This document shows, in pieces, positions 44,063 through 53,911 of a DNA stretch of 64,000 nucleotides. This stretch comes from Vibrio plantisponsor (GTDB taxonomy: Bacteria; Pseudomonadota; Gammaproteobacteria; Enterobacterales; Vibrionaceae), in NCBI RefSeq assembly GCF_013041605.1, contig NZ_JABEQC010000018.1, forward strand, positions 1 through 64,000, in the 5' to 3' direction. The translations under genes and the position numbers were made by a program. A model generated the notes under the pieces. It was not told the DNA's origin and searched no databases. It was given only the letters and a program-made list of their open reading frames with translations. Numbering within the stretch: the stretch's first letter is position 1; the number at the start of each line of letters is the position of its first letter.

Positions 44063-44214
44063 GTACCCGTCAGATACCTCTCGCAACACTGAAATCTCCG
44101 TTTTTTAGCAACTTCACTCAGTACTTATCGCCTGTTTGCTATTTTTTTAATTTGCTGTTTATTTTTTATTCAAAGGCTTGTAAATACCCCAGTAAACTCA
44201 TGGTATTGCAGCCC

Positions 44215-44243
44215 TTGTCGTTATTGCCTAAAGGCTGTACAAT
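44215..44243 (+). promoter_or_regulatory. candidate sigma-70 promoter of rlmN
   Basis: TTGTCG and TACAAT are spaced by exactly 17 bases, 39 bases before the rlmN start codon. Confidence 0.5.
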
Positions 44244-44281
44244 TCGCGCCCTTAATTATAGTTCCATCTTTGAGAGGCTAC

Positions 44282-45403
44282 ATGACCACACAAAAAGTCA
44301 ATTTACTTGATTTTGATCGCAAGGCTATGCGTTCATTTTTCGCTGATGAACTGGGTGAAAAAGCATTCCGCGCCGATCAGGTGATGAAGTGGATTTACCA
44401 TTTTGGTTGTGACGACTTCGAAAAGATGACCAATATTAATAAGCAGCTGCGCGAAAAGCTGATTCAAAAGTGTGAAATTCGTGCACCTTACGTTTCCGAA
44501 GCTCAACACTCCAGTGATGGCACCATCAAGTGGGCGATGAAAGTGGGTGATCAGGACGTAGAAACGGTTTATATCCCTGAAGATGATCGTGCAACGCTTT
44601 GTGTCTCTTCTCAGGTAGGTTGTGCGCTGGAATGTAAATTCTGTTCAACCGCTCAGCAAGGGTTTAACCGTAACTTACGTGTATCTGAAATTATTGGTCA
44701 GGTATGGCGTGCAGCGCGTGAAATTGGTTTAGAAAAAGAAACAGGCCGTCGTCCTATTACTAACGTAGTAATGATGGGCATGGGCGAGCCACTTCTGAAT
44801 ATGAAGAACTTGATTCCAGCGTTAGAAATCATGCTGGATGACCTAGGTTTTGGTTTATCAAAGCGCCGTGTAACGGTTTCGACTTCTGGTGTGGTATCCG
44901 GTTTAGACCAAATGACTGGTCAAATCGATGTTGCTTTAGCGATTTCACTTCATGCACCGAACGATAAGCTGCGCAGTGAAATTATGCCAATCAATGACCG
45001 TTGGGATATTCAAGATTTCCTAGCATCTGTTCGTCGCTATATTGCTTCATCAAATGCAAACCGTGGCAAAGTAACGGTTGAGTATGTGCTTCTCGATCAT
45101 GTGAACGATGGTACAGAGCATGCTCACGAACTGGCGCAACTAATGAAAGACACACCTTGTAAGATCAACTTGATTCCGTTTAACCCATATCCGGGTTCAC
45201 CTTACAAGAAACCAAGTAACTCACGAATTGATCGTTTCCAGAAAACTCTGATGCAATACGAACATACCGTAACGATCCGTAAAACACGTGGTGATGATAT
45301 TGATGCGGCGTGTGGTCAGTTGGTTGGTGATGTTATTGACCGTACCAAACGTACTAAAATCAAGCAGGTGGATGAACAAGCTATCCCTGTAAAACAGATT
45401 TAG
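44282..45403 (+). CDS. rlmN: dual-specificity rRNA/tRNA adenine-C2 methyltransferase RlmN
   Basis: A 373-residue radical-SAM enzyme with cluster cysteines 114, 118 and 121 (CALECKFC). A methyl-carrier Cys is in the C-terminal DIDAACGQLVG. It methylates C2 of A2503 in 23S rRNA and A37 in some tRNAs. The ATG at 44282 follows GAGAGG; a TTG four codons earlier is in frame but less likely. A very stable hairpin ends the gene before rodZ. Confidence 0.96.
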   Translation: MTTQKVNLLDFDRKAMRSFFADELGEKAFRADQVMKWIYHFGCDDFEKMTNINKQLREKLIQKCEIRAPYVSEAQHSSDGTIKWAMKVGDQDVETVYIPEDDRATLCVSSQVGCALECKFCSTAQQGFNRNLRVSEIIGQVWRAAREIGLEKETGRRPITNVVMMGMGEPLLNMKNLIPALEIMLDDLGFGLSKRRVTVSTSGVVSGLDQMTGQIDVALAISLHAPNDKLRSEIMPINDRWDIQDFLASVRRYIASSNANRGKVTVEYVLLDHVNDGTEHAHELAQLMKDTPCKINLIPFNPYPGSPYKKPSNSRIDRFQKTLMQYEHTVTIRKTRGDDIDAACGQLVGDVIDRTKRTKIKQVDEQAIPVKQI

Positions 45404-45415
45404 TTAAAAATATCA

Positions 45416-45441
45416 GTAAGCCAGAGTTCGCTCTGGCTTAC
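45416..45441 (+). terminator. hairpin terminator after rlmN
   Basis: An 11-bp perfect stem GTAAGCCAGAG/CTCTGGCTTAC has a TTCG tetraloop. Only a short T-run follows (TTACTTTTG). Confidence 0.7.
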
Positions 45442-45720
45442 TTACTTTTGGAGTTAATCCAACAAATTATGTCTTTTTGATGTCAGTTTAAGCAAAAACC
45501 TTGACCTGTCTGTAATTTCTTTTCCAAATGCTTGTTGTTTACAGGCTAATATCTATTAGAATGTTTCACTATTATCAAAAGTAAATGCGAATTACTGGCG
45601 ATATCCAACATAAATGAATTTTCACCTGTTGAAGTCATCGACATTGATTGCTACTAACAAATCAATAATAAAAGCGACGAAGCGATACTTGAGCACAAAA
45701 ACACGAGACAGACATCGCGG
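45442..45720 (+). promoter_or_regulatory. rodZ upstream region
   Basis: About 280 bases have no gene. A TTGTTT...TAGAAT pair with a 16-base spacer, ending near 45562, could be the promoter of the rodZ-ispG-hisS cluster. The leader would then be about 160 bases. The ribosome site before the rodZ ATG is poor. Confidence 0.35.
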
Positions 45721-46713
45721 ATGAATACTGAACATAAAGAACAAGAAAACCCAATCGTCGAAGAAACATCAACTGTAGAACAAGAAGCAGCATTTGTAGA
45801 ACCAGGAACCCTGTTAAGAGAAAAGCGCGAAGCATTAGGGTTAACACAACAACAAGTCGCTGACCGTTTGAGATTGCGTTTATCCATCGTTCAAAACCTA
45901 GAAGCCAACAACTTTGAATCAGATCTAGTCGCTACCTTTATTCGCGGCTATTTGCGTTCTTACGCCAAAGCGGTTGGATTGAAAGAATCTGAAGTTTTGC
46001 AAGCTTATGAGAAAAGCACCGCTGCTGAACCTCAAGAACAAACTATGCAAAGCTTCTCAAAGAAAACCAAGCGTGCGAAACACGATAGCCACATTATGAC
46101 TATTACTTGGGTCATATTGGTGATTCTTATTGGTATGTCATCACTTTGGTGGTGGCAGAACCACAGAGACAGTGGATTCGAAGCGGACAAAGATGCTGAA
46201 GTTTCAGCGGTTTTGAGTAATGAGTCCTCGTTGCAGGATTCTCGTAACGATCAAGAATTTGCAACGGTCAGTGAATTAACAGAAGAATCAGGTGAAGAGC
46301 CTGTTGAACCATTCTCGCCTGCTGATGAAGTTCAAGCGGTAGAACAGACTGAAGAACCAGCAGTTGAAGACGTTGAGCCTGCGATTAGCGAACAAGTGCC
46401 AGTTGCAGCGGAAGAAGAACCTGCTGTTGTTGAAGAGCCAGTAGCTGAAGCACCTGTAGTTGAGCAAGCAGATGCAAGCAACTTGCTAACACTTTCTTTC
46501 TCAGCGGATTGCTGGATTCAAGTTAAAGATGCGACGGGTAAAACCTTGTCGACAGGCATTAAACAAGCTGGTCAGACACTGAATTTACGCGGACAAAAAC
46601 CTCTACAAGTGATTCTTGGCGCTCCAGAGAGCGTATCAATGACATTTGCAAGTGAACCTGTAGACCTTTCTGGGTATACTTCAGGCAAAGTAGCAAGACT
46701 CACCTTACCTTAG
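45721..46713 (+). CDS. rodZ: cytoskeletal protein RodZ
   Basis: A 330-residue bitopic membrane protein. The N-terminal helix-turn-helix domain (about residues 27-95, LREKREALGLTQQQVADRLRL) binds MreB, and one membrane helix lies near 122-142 (IMTITWVILVILIGMSSLWWW). A long periplasmic linker rich in Glu, Pro, Val and Ala (about 150-255) and a C-terminal beta domain (DUF4115-like) follow. It helps maintain rod shape. It is followed by ispG after eight bases. Confidence 0.94.
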   Translation: MNTEHKEQENPIVEETSTVEQEAAFVEPGTLLREKREALGLTQQQVADRLRLRLSIVQNLEANNFESDLVATFIRGYLRSYAKAVGLKESEVLQAYEKSTAAEPQEQTMQSFSKKTKRAKHDSHIMTITWVILVILIGMSSLWWWQNHRDSGFEADKDAEVSAVLSNESSLQDSRNDQEFATVSELTEESGEEPVEPFSPADEVQAVEQTEEPAVEDVEPAISEQVPVAAEEEPAVVEEPVAEAPVVEQADASNLLTLSFSADCWIQVKDATGKTLSTGIKQAGQTLNLRGQKPLQVILGAPESVSMTFASEPVDLSGYTSGKVARLTLP

Positions 46714-46721
46714 ACAATACT

Positions 46722-47846
46722 ATGCAACACGAATCTCCGATCAAACGTCGTCCTTCTACACGTATTTATGTAGGGGATGTGCCAATTGGCGATGGTGCGC
46801 CAATTGCTGTGCAATCAATGACCAATACAAGAACGACTGACGTGGAAGCGACAGTCGCTCAGATCAAAGCTCTGGAAAATGTCGGTGCAGATATAGTACG
46901 CGTATCTGTTCCAACGATGGACGCAGCAGAAGCTTTCAAGCTCATCAAACAGCAAGTCTCTGTGCCGCTCGTTGCGGATATTCATTTTGACTATCGTATC
47001 GCATTGAAAGTGGCAGAGTACGGTGTTGACTGTTTACGTATTAACCCTGGCAACATTGGCAACGAATCTCGCATCCGTTCTGTTGTTGACTGCGCGCGTG
47101 ATAAAAATATCCCGATTCGTATCGGTGTAAACGGCGGCTCATTAGAAAAAGATCTGCAAATGAAATATGGCGAGCCAACACCAGAAGCCTTGGTGGAGTC
47201 GGCGATGCGTCATGTGGATATTCTTGATCGCCTGAACTTTGATCAGTTTAAAGTCAGTGTGAAAGCATCTGATGTATTCCTTGCTGTGGATTCCTATCGC
47301 TTGCTGGCGAAGAAAATCGACCAGCCGTTGCACTTAGGTATTACTGAAGCAGGCGGTGCTCGTGCTGGTTCAGTGAAGTCTGCGGTTGGCTTAGGCATGC
47401 TGCTTGCGGAAGGTATCGGTGATACTTTACGCATCTCTTTGGCTGCCAATCCGGTTGAAGAAATTAAAGTCGGTTTCGATATTTTGAAATCACTGCGTAT
47501 CCGTTCTCGCGGAATTAACTTCATCGCTTGTCCGAGCTGTTCTCGTCAAGAGTTTGATGTTATTTCTACTGTGAACGAGCTGGAACAACGATTGGAAGAT
47601 ATTTTGACGCCAATGGATGTTTCGATTATTGGCTGCGTAGTAAACGGCCCGGGCGAAGCGGAAGTTTCCCATTTAGGTCTGGCAGGCAGCAATAAGAAAA
47701 GCGCATTTTATGAAGACGGCGTTCGTCAAAAAGAACGTTTTGACAACGACGACCTAGTTGCTCAGCTTGAAGCGAAAATTCGCGCCAAAGCTTCAATGTT
47801 AGATGAGAAGAACCGCATCAACATTCAGCAACTTGAACAAGATTAA
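46722..47846 (+). CDS. ispG: 4-hydroxy-3-methylbut-2-enyl diphosphate synthase IspG
   Basis: A 374-residue [4Fe-4S] enzyme of the MEP isoprenoid pathway, converting MEcPP to HMBPP. Cluster cysteines are in FIACPSCSRQEFD and GCVVNGPGEA. The TIM-barrel part (about 10-260) has VQSMTNTRTTDVEATVAQI. It depends on the Isc system encoded 5 kb away. The hisS start is 26 bases after its stop. Confidence 0.97.
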   Translation: MQHESPIKRRPSTRIYVGDVPIGDGAPIAVQSMTNTRTTDVEATVAQIKALENVGADIVRVSVPTMDAAEAFKLIKQQVSVPLVADIHFDYRIALKVAEYGVDCLRINPGNIGNESRIRSVVDCARDKNIPIRIGVNGGSLEKDLQMKYGEPTPEALVESAMRHVDILDRLNFDQFKVSVKASDVFLAVDSYRLLAKKIDQPLHLGITEAGGARAGSVKSAVGLGMLLAEGIGDTLRISLAANPVEEIKVGFDILKSLRIRSRGINFIACPSCSRQEFDVISTVNELEQRLEDILTPMDVSIIGCVVNGPGEAEVSHLGLAGSNKKSAFYEDGVRQKERFDNDDLVAQLEAKIRAKASMLDEKNRINIQQLEQD

Positions 47847-47871
47847 TCTAAACGATATTACGGTAACTATT

Positions 47872-49140
47872 TTGGCAAAGACTATTCAAGCAATCCGAGG
47901 CATGAACGACTGTCTCCCAACTCAGTCTCCACTTTGGCAAAAAGTGGAAGGCACGGTAAAAAACGTAATTAGTGCTTACGGCTATAACGAAGTTCGTATG
48001 CCTATCGTTGAGATGACACATCTATTTAGCCGTGCGATTGGTGAAGTCACTGACGTTGTTGAAAAAGAGATGTACACCTTTGAAGACCGTAACGGTGATA
48101 GCTTAACGCTACGCCCAGAAGGTACTGCTGGTTGTGTACGTTCTGGTATCGAAAATGGTCTGTTGTACAACCAAGAACAACGCTTGTGGTACATGGGCCC
48201 AATGTTCCGTCATGAGCGCCCTCAGAAAGGTCGCTACCGTCAGTTCCACCAATGTGGTGTGGAAGTATTTGGTCTTGATGGCCCTGATGTTGATGCTGAA
48301 TTGATCATGATGACGGCACGTATGTGGCGTGAGCTTGGCATTTCTGAACATGTACGCCTTGAGCTGAACTCAATCGGTTCACTTGATGCGCGTGCGAACT
48401 ACCGTACCGCTTTAATTGAATATTTAGAGCAATATATGGATGTACTGGATGATGACTGTAAGCGTCGTCTATACACCAACCCTCTGCGTGTACTGGATAC
48501 TAAAAACCCAGATGTTCAAGCCGTATTAGGTGATGCACCTAAGCTGTCTGATTACCTAGATGAAGAGTCAAAACAACATTTTGCAGGTTTATGTGAACTT
48601 CTTGATGTTGCAGGTATCGAATATACGGTTAACGAGCGTTTGGTTCGTGGTCTGGATTACTACAACCGTACTGTATTTGAGTGGATCACTGAAAGTCTTG
48701 GTTCACAAGGTACTGTATGTGGCGGTGGCCGCTACGATGGTCTTGTTGAGCAGTTAGGTGGAAAACCAACACCAGCTGTAGGCTTTGCTATGGGTCTAGA
48801 ACGTTTAGTATTGATGATGGAAACATTAGGCAATACAGATGTTCGTCGCAGCGTTGATGTTTACATGGTGACGGCTGGCGAAGGTACTCTATCTGCGGGT
48901 ATGAAGCTTGCCGAGCAAATCCGTGAGCAAGTTCCGGGCCTTCGTGTTATGACACACTTCGGCGGCGGAAACTTTAAGAAACAGTTTAAGCGTGCGGACA
49001 AAGTTGGTGCTGCGATAGCATTAGTTTTGGGTGAAGACGAAGTTGCGGGTAACACTGTGGTTGTAAAAGACCTAGCAGGCGGCGAGCAAGAAACAATTTC
49101 TCAAGCAGAGATCGCGAGCAAGCTTGCTCATCTGATCTAA
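47872..49140 (+). CDS. hisS: histidyl-tRNA synthetase
   Basis: A 422-residue class II synthetase. Family blocks are AIRGMNDCLP, motif 2 (FRHERPQKGRYRQFHQ), the histidine site LVRGLDYYNRTVFEW and motif 3 (AVGFAMGLERL), then an anticodon-binding domain. I choose a TTG start at 47872 because it gives the family N-terminus (MAKTIQAIRGMND). The frame is open upstream into ispG, but those residues are not family-like. The rare start may limit its translation. Confidence 0.95.
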   Translation: MAKTIQAIRGMNDCLPTQSPLWQKVEGTVKNVISAYGYNEVRMPIVEMTHLFSRAIGEVTDVVEKEMYTFEDRNGDSLTLRPEGTAGCVRSGIENGLLYNQEQRLWYMGPMFRHERPQKGRYRQFHQCGVEVFGLDGPDVDAELIMMTARMWRELGISEHVRLELNSIGSLDARANYRTALIEYLEQYMDVLDDDCKRRLYTNPLRVLDTKNPDVQAVLGDAPKLSDYLDEESKQHFAGLCELLDVAGIEYTVNERLVRGLDYYNRTVFEWITESLGSQGTVCGGGRYDGLVEQLGGKPTPAVGFAMGLERLVLMMETLGNTDVRRSVDVYMVTAGEGTLSAGMKLAEQIREQVPGLRVMTHFGGGNFKKQFKRADKVGAAIALVLGEDEVAGNTVVVKDLAGGEQETISQAEIASKLAHLI

Positions 49141-49163
49141 TAGCGCATTTTTAGAGATACATT

Positions 49164-49186
49164 ATGCCAATGCTCGTCATTGGCAT
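49164..49186 (+). other. intercistronic stem-loop hisS/yfgM
   Basis: A 9-bp perfect stem ATGCCAATG/CATTGGCAT has a 5-base loop and no proper T-run, 24 bases after the hisS stop. Confidence 0.7.
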
Positions 49187-49204
49187 TTATAAAGAGGATA
49201 GGAA

Positions 49205-49819
49205 GTGGAACTCTACGATACTGAAGAACAACAAGTAGAAGCGATCAAAGATTGGTGGAAGGAAAATGGCAAAGCCGTAATGCTAGGCGCTGTCATTGGT
49301 TTAGGTGGTCTTTTTGGTTGGCGTTTTTATCAAGATAGCGTAACCGAAGCGAAAGAGGCTGCTTCAGAAGCTTATACTCAAGCGATCCTGTCTCTATCCT
49401 CGAAAGGCATTGATGCGAGCGGCGATGTTCAAAGCTTTATTGATGGCAATAAAGACACTGAGTATTCAGTGCTAGCAGCAATGCAACTTGCAAAAGTACA
49501 AATTGAAGCAGGTAATTTAGATGAAGCTTTAGCACAACTAGAGTGGGCGAAAAGCACAACTAAAGATGCAGCTTTAAAACCAGTGATTACTCTGCGTGTT
49601 GCTCGAGTTCAGGCTGAGCAAGGTGACTTTGACGCTGCATTAGCTGAGCTGAACAATATTACAGAAGAAGGTTGGGCAGGCCGAGTGGCTGAATTACGCG
49701 GTGATATTTCTCTGCGTAAGGGCGACACTGCTGCTGCTTATGCCGCTTACACTGAAGCGCAACAAGCGACGGATGCAAGCCAAACGTTGCAAATTAAACT
49801 GGACGACCTAGCCAAGTAA
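49205..49819 (+). CDS. yfgM: YfgM family membrane-anchored TPR protein
   Basis: A 204-residue protein. A short cytoplasmic start (MELYDTEEQQVEAIKDWWKENG) is followed by one membrane helix (about 24-42) and a periplasmic TPR-like helical domain (about 80-200). E. coli YfgM (ancillary SecYEG translocon subunit) binds SecYEG and PpiD and aids outer-membrane protein traffic. The GTG start at 49205 has GAGGATAGGAA upstream. bamB begins 12 bases downstream, as in E. coli. Confidence 0.93.
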   Translation: MELYDTEEQQVEAIKDWWKENGKAVMLGAVIGLGGLFGWRFYQDSVTEAKEAASEAYTQAILSLSSKGIDASGDVQSFIDGNKDTEYSVLAAMQLAKVQIEAGNLDEALAQLEWAKSTTKDAALKPVITLRVARVQAEQGDFDAALAELNNITEEGWAGRVAELRGDISLRKGDTAAAYAAYTEAQQATDASQTLQIKLDDLAK

Positions 49820-49831
49820 GGGCACAAGTTG

Positions 49832-50992
49832 ATGAAAAAGATGTTCAACAAAGTGCTTCTGTCCTCAGCTGTGTTAGCTCTGCTAGCTGGCTGTGCTAGC
49901 GAAGAAGAAAACGTTGTGATGGCACCAGTGCCAGTGGTGAAAAGTGAATTTACGCCTCAGTCACTGTGGAGTACTTCTATCGGTGATGGCGTTGGTCATT
50001 ACTTTTCTAAGCTGTCACCTGATTTTGCTTACGGCAAAGTTTTTGTTGCAAGCCGTGACGGTATTGTAAAAGCGCTTGATCCTGAAAATGGCAAAGAGAT
50101 CTGGAAAGTCGATCTGGAAGAAGAGGTTTCTGCTCGTCTTTCCGGTGGTATCGTTGCTGCGTATGGCCAAATCTACATTGGCAGTGAAAACGGTGTTGTT
50201 ATTGCTTTAAATGCTGAGACTGGTGAAGAGTCTTGGAAAGTGAAAGTCGAAGGTGAAGTGTTAGCTTCTCCTGTAGCAGACAACAACCTTGTTATTGTCA
50301 ATACCAGTCGTGGTGCCTTAGTCGCATTAGATCAAGCGACAGGTAGCCAGAAATGGACAATCAGTACCGAAGTACCGAACTTAACGCTGCGTGGTGATAG
50401 TCAACCCGCCGCTGTTTCTGGTGGTGTGTTCTGGGGTACGCCAAGTGGTCGTCTGGCGGCTGCAATTTCTGCTCGTGGTCAGCTTATTTGGCAACAACCA
50501 GTAGGCCAACCGAAAGGTGCGACTGAAATTGACCGTTTGGTGGATGTCGATGCGTCTCCTGTGATCATTGGTGGAACGCTATACACGATTGGTTTCAACG
50601 GCCAGTTAATTGCAGTTGATCTGCGCTCTGGTAATCCTATCTGGAAACGTAATTACTCATCAGCAACCGATATGGCTACTGATGGCGGTCGCCTATTCCT
50701 AGTGACAGATAAAGATCACTTAGTTGCGGTGGATTCGCGCAGTGGTACTGAACTGTGGAGTAACGACCAGCTTGAACACCGTTTGCTGACAGCACCAAAA
50801 GTGATTGAAGGCTACGTAGTTGTTGGTGACAGCGAAGGCTATCTGCACTGGATTGATCGTAGCTCTGGTGAGTTTGTAGCTCAGCAGTTGATTGACGATA
50901 GCGGTTTTGCTGTTGGCCCAATGGCGATTGATGGTGGTTATGTTCTGGTTACTCGCGATGGCGATGTAAAGAAACTGACGATCAAAAAGTAA
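49832..50992 (+). CDS. bamB: outer-membrane assembly lipoprotein BamB
   Basis: A 386-residue lipoprotein. The signal sequence ends in the lipobox LLAGC (Cys at about 20), and an eight-bladed PQQ-type beta-propeller follows with repeated G-x-W blades (GKEIWKVDL, GEESWKVKV, GSQKWTIS). It is part of the BAM complex that inserts outer-membrane proteins. The ATG at 49832 is preferred to the TTG one codon earlier. A terminator follows. Confidence 0.96.
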   Translation: MKKMFNKVLLSSAVLALLAGCASEEENVVMAPVPVVKSEFTPQSLWSTSIGDGVGHYFSKLSPDFAYGKVFVASRDGIVKALDPENGKEIWKVDLEEEVSARLSGGIVAAYGQIYIGSENGVVIALNAETGEESWKVKVEGEVLASPVADNNLVIVNTSRGALVALDQATGSQKWTISTEVPNLTLRGDSQPAAVSGGVFWGTPSGRLAAAISARGQLIWQQPVGQPKGATEIDRLVDVDASPVIIGGTLYTIGFNGQLIAVDLRSGNPIWKRNYSSATDMATDGGRLFLVTDKDHLVAVDSRSGTELWSNDQLEHRLLTAPKVIEGYVVVGDSEGYLHWIDRSSGEFVAQQLIDDSGFAVGPMAIDGGYVLVTRDGDVKKLTIKK

Positions 50993-51012
50993 ATTGTGAT
51001 ATCATTCACACA

Positions 51013-51046
51013 CGGCTCCTAGCTGGAAACAGTTAGGAGCCGTTTT
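51013..51046 (+). terminator. terminator of the rodZ-bamB cluster
   Basis: The stem CGGCTCCTA/TAGGAGCCG, with an added CTG/CAG pairing, is followed by TTTT. Confidence 0.82.
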
Positions 51047-51079
51047 ATTGAAATAAACAATGTGGTTATAGGTAATACT

Positions 51080-51210
51080 TATATAACCTTCCTACTTGAA
51101 GCTGCAGCGGTGTTGACTACGTTCGTTCATCCCAATCACGCATGGTATTTGTGGTCATGGGGATTCACTCACTTGCCGCTTACCTGCAACTCCAAGTAGT
51201 TTGGGTATAA
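51080..51210. repeat. ERIC element, copy 2
   Basis: A 131-bp copy of the element at 7739-7866. It shares CCTACTTGAAGCTGCAGCGG and GGGGATTCACTCACTTGCCG, with changes concentrated in the central loop. It lies between the bamB terminator and der and may be in the der 5' leader or promoter area. Confidence 0.9.
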
Positions 51211-51303
51211 TTCGCGTAGGCGGATATATTGGTATAAAGCTGATTGGTTGTTTTCTCAGTCATTACCTATAACTACATATGATTAATAATTGTAGAGGTT
51301 GTT

Positions 51304-52788
51304 ATGATACCTGTTGTTGCTCTTGTAGGGCGTCCTAACGTAGGTAAATCGACACTGTTTAACCGATTAACGCGTACGCGCGATGCTTTGGTTGCAGATT
51401 TCCCAGGCTTAACTCGTGACCGTAAATACGGTCAAGCAAAGCTAGGTGAGCACGAATTTATTGTTATCGATACCGGCGGTATTGATGGCAGTGAAGAAGG
51501 TGTTGAAACAAAAATGGCTGCACAGTCGCTTGCTGCGATTGAAGAGGCTGATGTTGTTCTGTTTATGGTTGATGGCCGTGCTGGCCTAACCGTTGCTGAT
51601 GAAGCGATTGCACAACATCTTCGCCGCATTGAGAAGAACAGCATTTTAGTTGTAAACAAAGTAGATGGCATTGACGCAGACGCAGCAAGTGCAGAGTTCT
51701 GGCAACTTGGTATGGAAAACATGTACCAAATCGCGGCAGCTCACGGCCGTGGTGTTGGCGCTCTGATTGATCGTGCATTAAGTCCGATTGCTGAAGAGAT
51801 GCAAGCTGAAGAAGGTCTTCTAGAAGATCTCACTGAGTTTGAAGATTCAGAAGAAGAACAGCTTGAGTACACAGAAGAAGAAGCTGAAGAAGTATACAAA
51901 CGTTTGCAAGATCAGCCAATTAAACTGGCGATTATCGGTCGTCCAAACGTTGGTAAGTCAACACTGACTAACCGTATCTTAGGCGAAGAACGTGTCGTTG
52001 TTTACGATATGCCGGGAACTACGCGTGACTCTATCTACATTCCGATGACACGTGATGAGCGTGAATATGTGCTGATTGATACCGCAGGTGTCCGTCGCCG
52101 TAAGCGTGTGAACGAAACGGTAGAGAAGTTCTCTGTTGTTAAAACTCTGAAAGCTATCGAAGATGCGAACGTGGTTCTGCTTGTTGTCGATGCTCGTGAA
52201 AACATCTCAGATCAAGATTTAAGCTTACTAGGCTTTGCTCTGAATGCCGGTCGTTCTCTGGTTATCGCTGTGAACAAGTGGGATGGCTTGGACACTGACG
52301 TTAAAGAACGCGTGAAGAAAGAGTTGGATCGTCGTTTAGGCTTCGTTGATTTCGCACGAATTCACTTTATTTCTGCACTTCACGGTACTGGTGTTGGCCA
52401 CTTGTTTGAATCTGTTCAAGAAGCATACAAGTCAGCGACTACTCGTGTTGGTACATCAGTTCTGACTCGTATCATGAAGATGGCGACTGAAGATCACCAG
52501 CCACCTATGGTTCGCAGCCGTCGTGTAAAACTGAAATATGCGCATGCTGGTGGTTACAACCCACCTATCATCGTTATCCACGGTAACCTTGTGAATGAAT
52601 TGCCTGATTCGTACAAGCGTTATCTGATGAACTACTTCCGTAAGTCATTGGATATCATGGGGACGCCGATTCGTATTCAGTTCCAGAACAGCGAAAACCC
52701 ATTTGAAGGTAAAACTAACAAAATGACGTTATCGCAAGAGCGCAAACGCAAGCGCCTGATGACCATGATGAAAGGTCGCAGAAAATAA
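51304..52788 (+). CDS. der: ribosome biogenesis GTPase Der (EngA)
   Basis: A 494-residue protein with two GTPase domains in tandem. P-loops GRPNVGKST occur near residues 9 and 216, with NKVD and NKWD base-recognition motifs, and a KH-like C-terminal domain. A 50-residue acidic linker (EDLTEFEDSEEEQLEYTEEE) joins the domains. It is essential for 50S subunit assembly. Only bamB normally precedes it; here an ERIC element lies between. Confidence 0.97.
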   Translation: MIPVVALVGRPNVGKSTLFNRLTRTRDALVADFPGLTRDRKYGQAKLGEHEFIVIDTGGIDGSEEGVETKMAAQSLAAIEEADVVLFMVDGRAGLTVADEAIAQHLRRIEKNSILVVNKVDGIDADAASAEFWQLGMENMYQIAAAHGRGVGALIDRALSPIAEEMQAEEGLLEDLTEFEDSEEEQLEYTEEEAEEVYKRLQDQPIKLAIIGRPNVGKSTLTNRILGEERVVVYDMPGTTRDSIYIPMTRDEREYVLIDTAGVRRRKRVNETVEKFSVVKTLKAIEDANVVLLVVDARENISDQDLSLLGFALNAGRSLVIAVNKWDGLDTDVKERVKKELDRRLGFVDFARIHFISALHGTGVGHLFESVQEAYKSATTRVGTSVLTRIMKMATEDHQPPMVRSRRVKLKYAHAGGYNPPIIVIHGNLVNELPDSYKRYLMNYFRKSLDIMGTPIRIQFQNSENPFEGKTNKMTLSQERKRKRLMTMMKGRRK

Positions 52789-52799
52789 CGCTTATTAAG

Positions 52800-52826
52800 A
52801 GCCCAAGCAATGCTTGGGCTTTTTTC
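52800..52826 (+). terminator. terminator of der
   Basis: The stem AGCCCAAGC/GCTTGGGCT has a 3-base loop and is followed by seven T. Confidence 0.93.
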
Positions 52827-52891
52827 TGATATCTGTAAACCTCAGCCTTATGCTGAGAAGATTGCTAATCACAACTGTCTGATAATTTGAT

Positions 52892-53764
52892 ATGTCATAT
52901 ACACCTACTCAAGTCACGTTTACCCAATCCATCTATCATCTCTCAAGTGAGGTGCAGTTTGTTCGAGTTAATGAGGGATCACTATATGTTGTGACCTCTC
53001 GTACGCCTTTTCATCCTGTGAGCCATATTTGGCCGGATCACCCAGCTGATAAAGGAACACTCACTGCTGGTGAGCATAGTTACACAGTTGAAAACTGCCT
53101 TGTAGGGGCGATTAATCAGACCGATCATCAGTTGCTGGTGGGTAAAGAGATCCCCGTAAAACGAGATGAACCCGGCTGGGTCTTCGTTGTTGTTCATCAA
53201 ATCAAGGCAGAAGAAAATGCTGTCAAAGTGGGTGATGCAGTGAGTTTGACTGTTGATGATATCTATCAGAATCAGCTTAGTCGCGGTCATAGTGCTGGTC
53301 ACTTAGCTTATCTGGCGTTAAATAAAGTCTTAGCTGCGGGATATTGGCGTAAAGATGCTGATAGAAAAGACCCTCACGGTCACAATGATTTCAATAGTTA
53401 CGCGCAAGTAACGAGCTTTGTCACAGAAGATCGTTGTTTAGACACGTATCGTCTAGGGAAAACATTGCGTAAACGTGGTTTGAATAGTGCAGATATGCTA
53501 GAAAACTTAACTAAGATTGAAGAGCAGGTAAATGCGCAACTGGCGTCATGGTTAACACTGAGATCAAAAATCGAGATCACCAGACATGGCGAAAACCTGA
53601 CTGATTCACGCTACTGGCAGTGTGATTTGCAGGAAGGTGAAACAGCGATAATCCCTTGTGGTGGAACGCATTGTGACTCATTGGATAACTTTAAAGAGAT
53701 ACAAGTGAAGCTAGTGCAGTGTGATAGTGAACATATCGAAATGCACACTCATGTAACTTGCTAA
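52892..53764 (+). CDS. AlaX-like alanyl-tRNA editing / metal-dependent hydrolase
   Basis: A 290-residue protein related to the editing domain of alanyl-tRNA synthetase. The zinc motifs are H133-x3-H137 (SRGHSAGHLAY) and C256-G-G-T-H260 (CGGTHCDSL). The N-terminal part is longer than in minimal AlaX proteins and resembles the beta-barrel of the larger type. It probably hydrolyses mischarged Ser- or Gly-tRNA-Ala. It is inserted between der and yfgJ, a place where E. coli has no such gene. It stands alone, with no strong ribosome site seen. Confidence 0.85.
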   Translation: MSYTPTQVTFTQSIYHLSSEVQFVRVNEGSLYVVTSRTPFHPVSHIWPDHPADKGTLTAGEHSYTVENCLVGAINQTDHQLLVGKEIPVKRDEPGWVFVVVHQIKAEENAVKVGDAVSLTVDDIYQNQLSRGHSAGHLAYLALNKVLAAGYWRKDADRKDPHGHNDFNSYAQVTSFVTEDRCLDTYRLGKTLRKRGLNSADMLENLTKIEEQVNAQLASWLTLRSKIEITRHGENLTDSRYWQCDLQEGETAIIPCGGTHCDSLDNFKEIQVKLVQCDSEHIEMHTHVTC

Positions 53765-53911
53765 ATGAAAAATGATCCTTTTGTTAAGTTCTGATTTATT
53801 GGAATTTTAAAGATATATCTAGATTTTTAATCTGTTTAAAATCCAAATGCAGAATATGTAACTTATGCTTTCGGTGTGTGGTTATATAAATGTTCTTTTA
53901 AGGGTAGATCG

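Noticed and set aside
45442..45720. Lost gene between rlmN and rodZ
   Set aside because: The gap holds no decayed coding frame, and E. coli also has rlmN next to rodZ.
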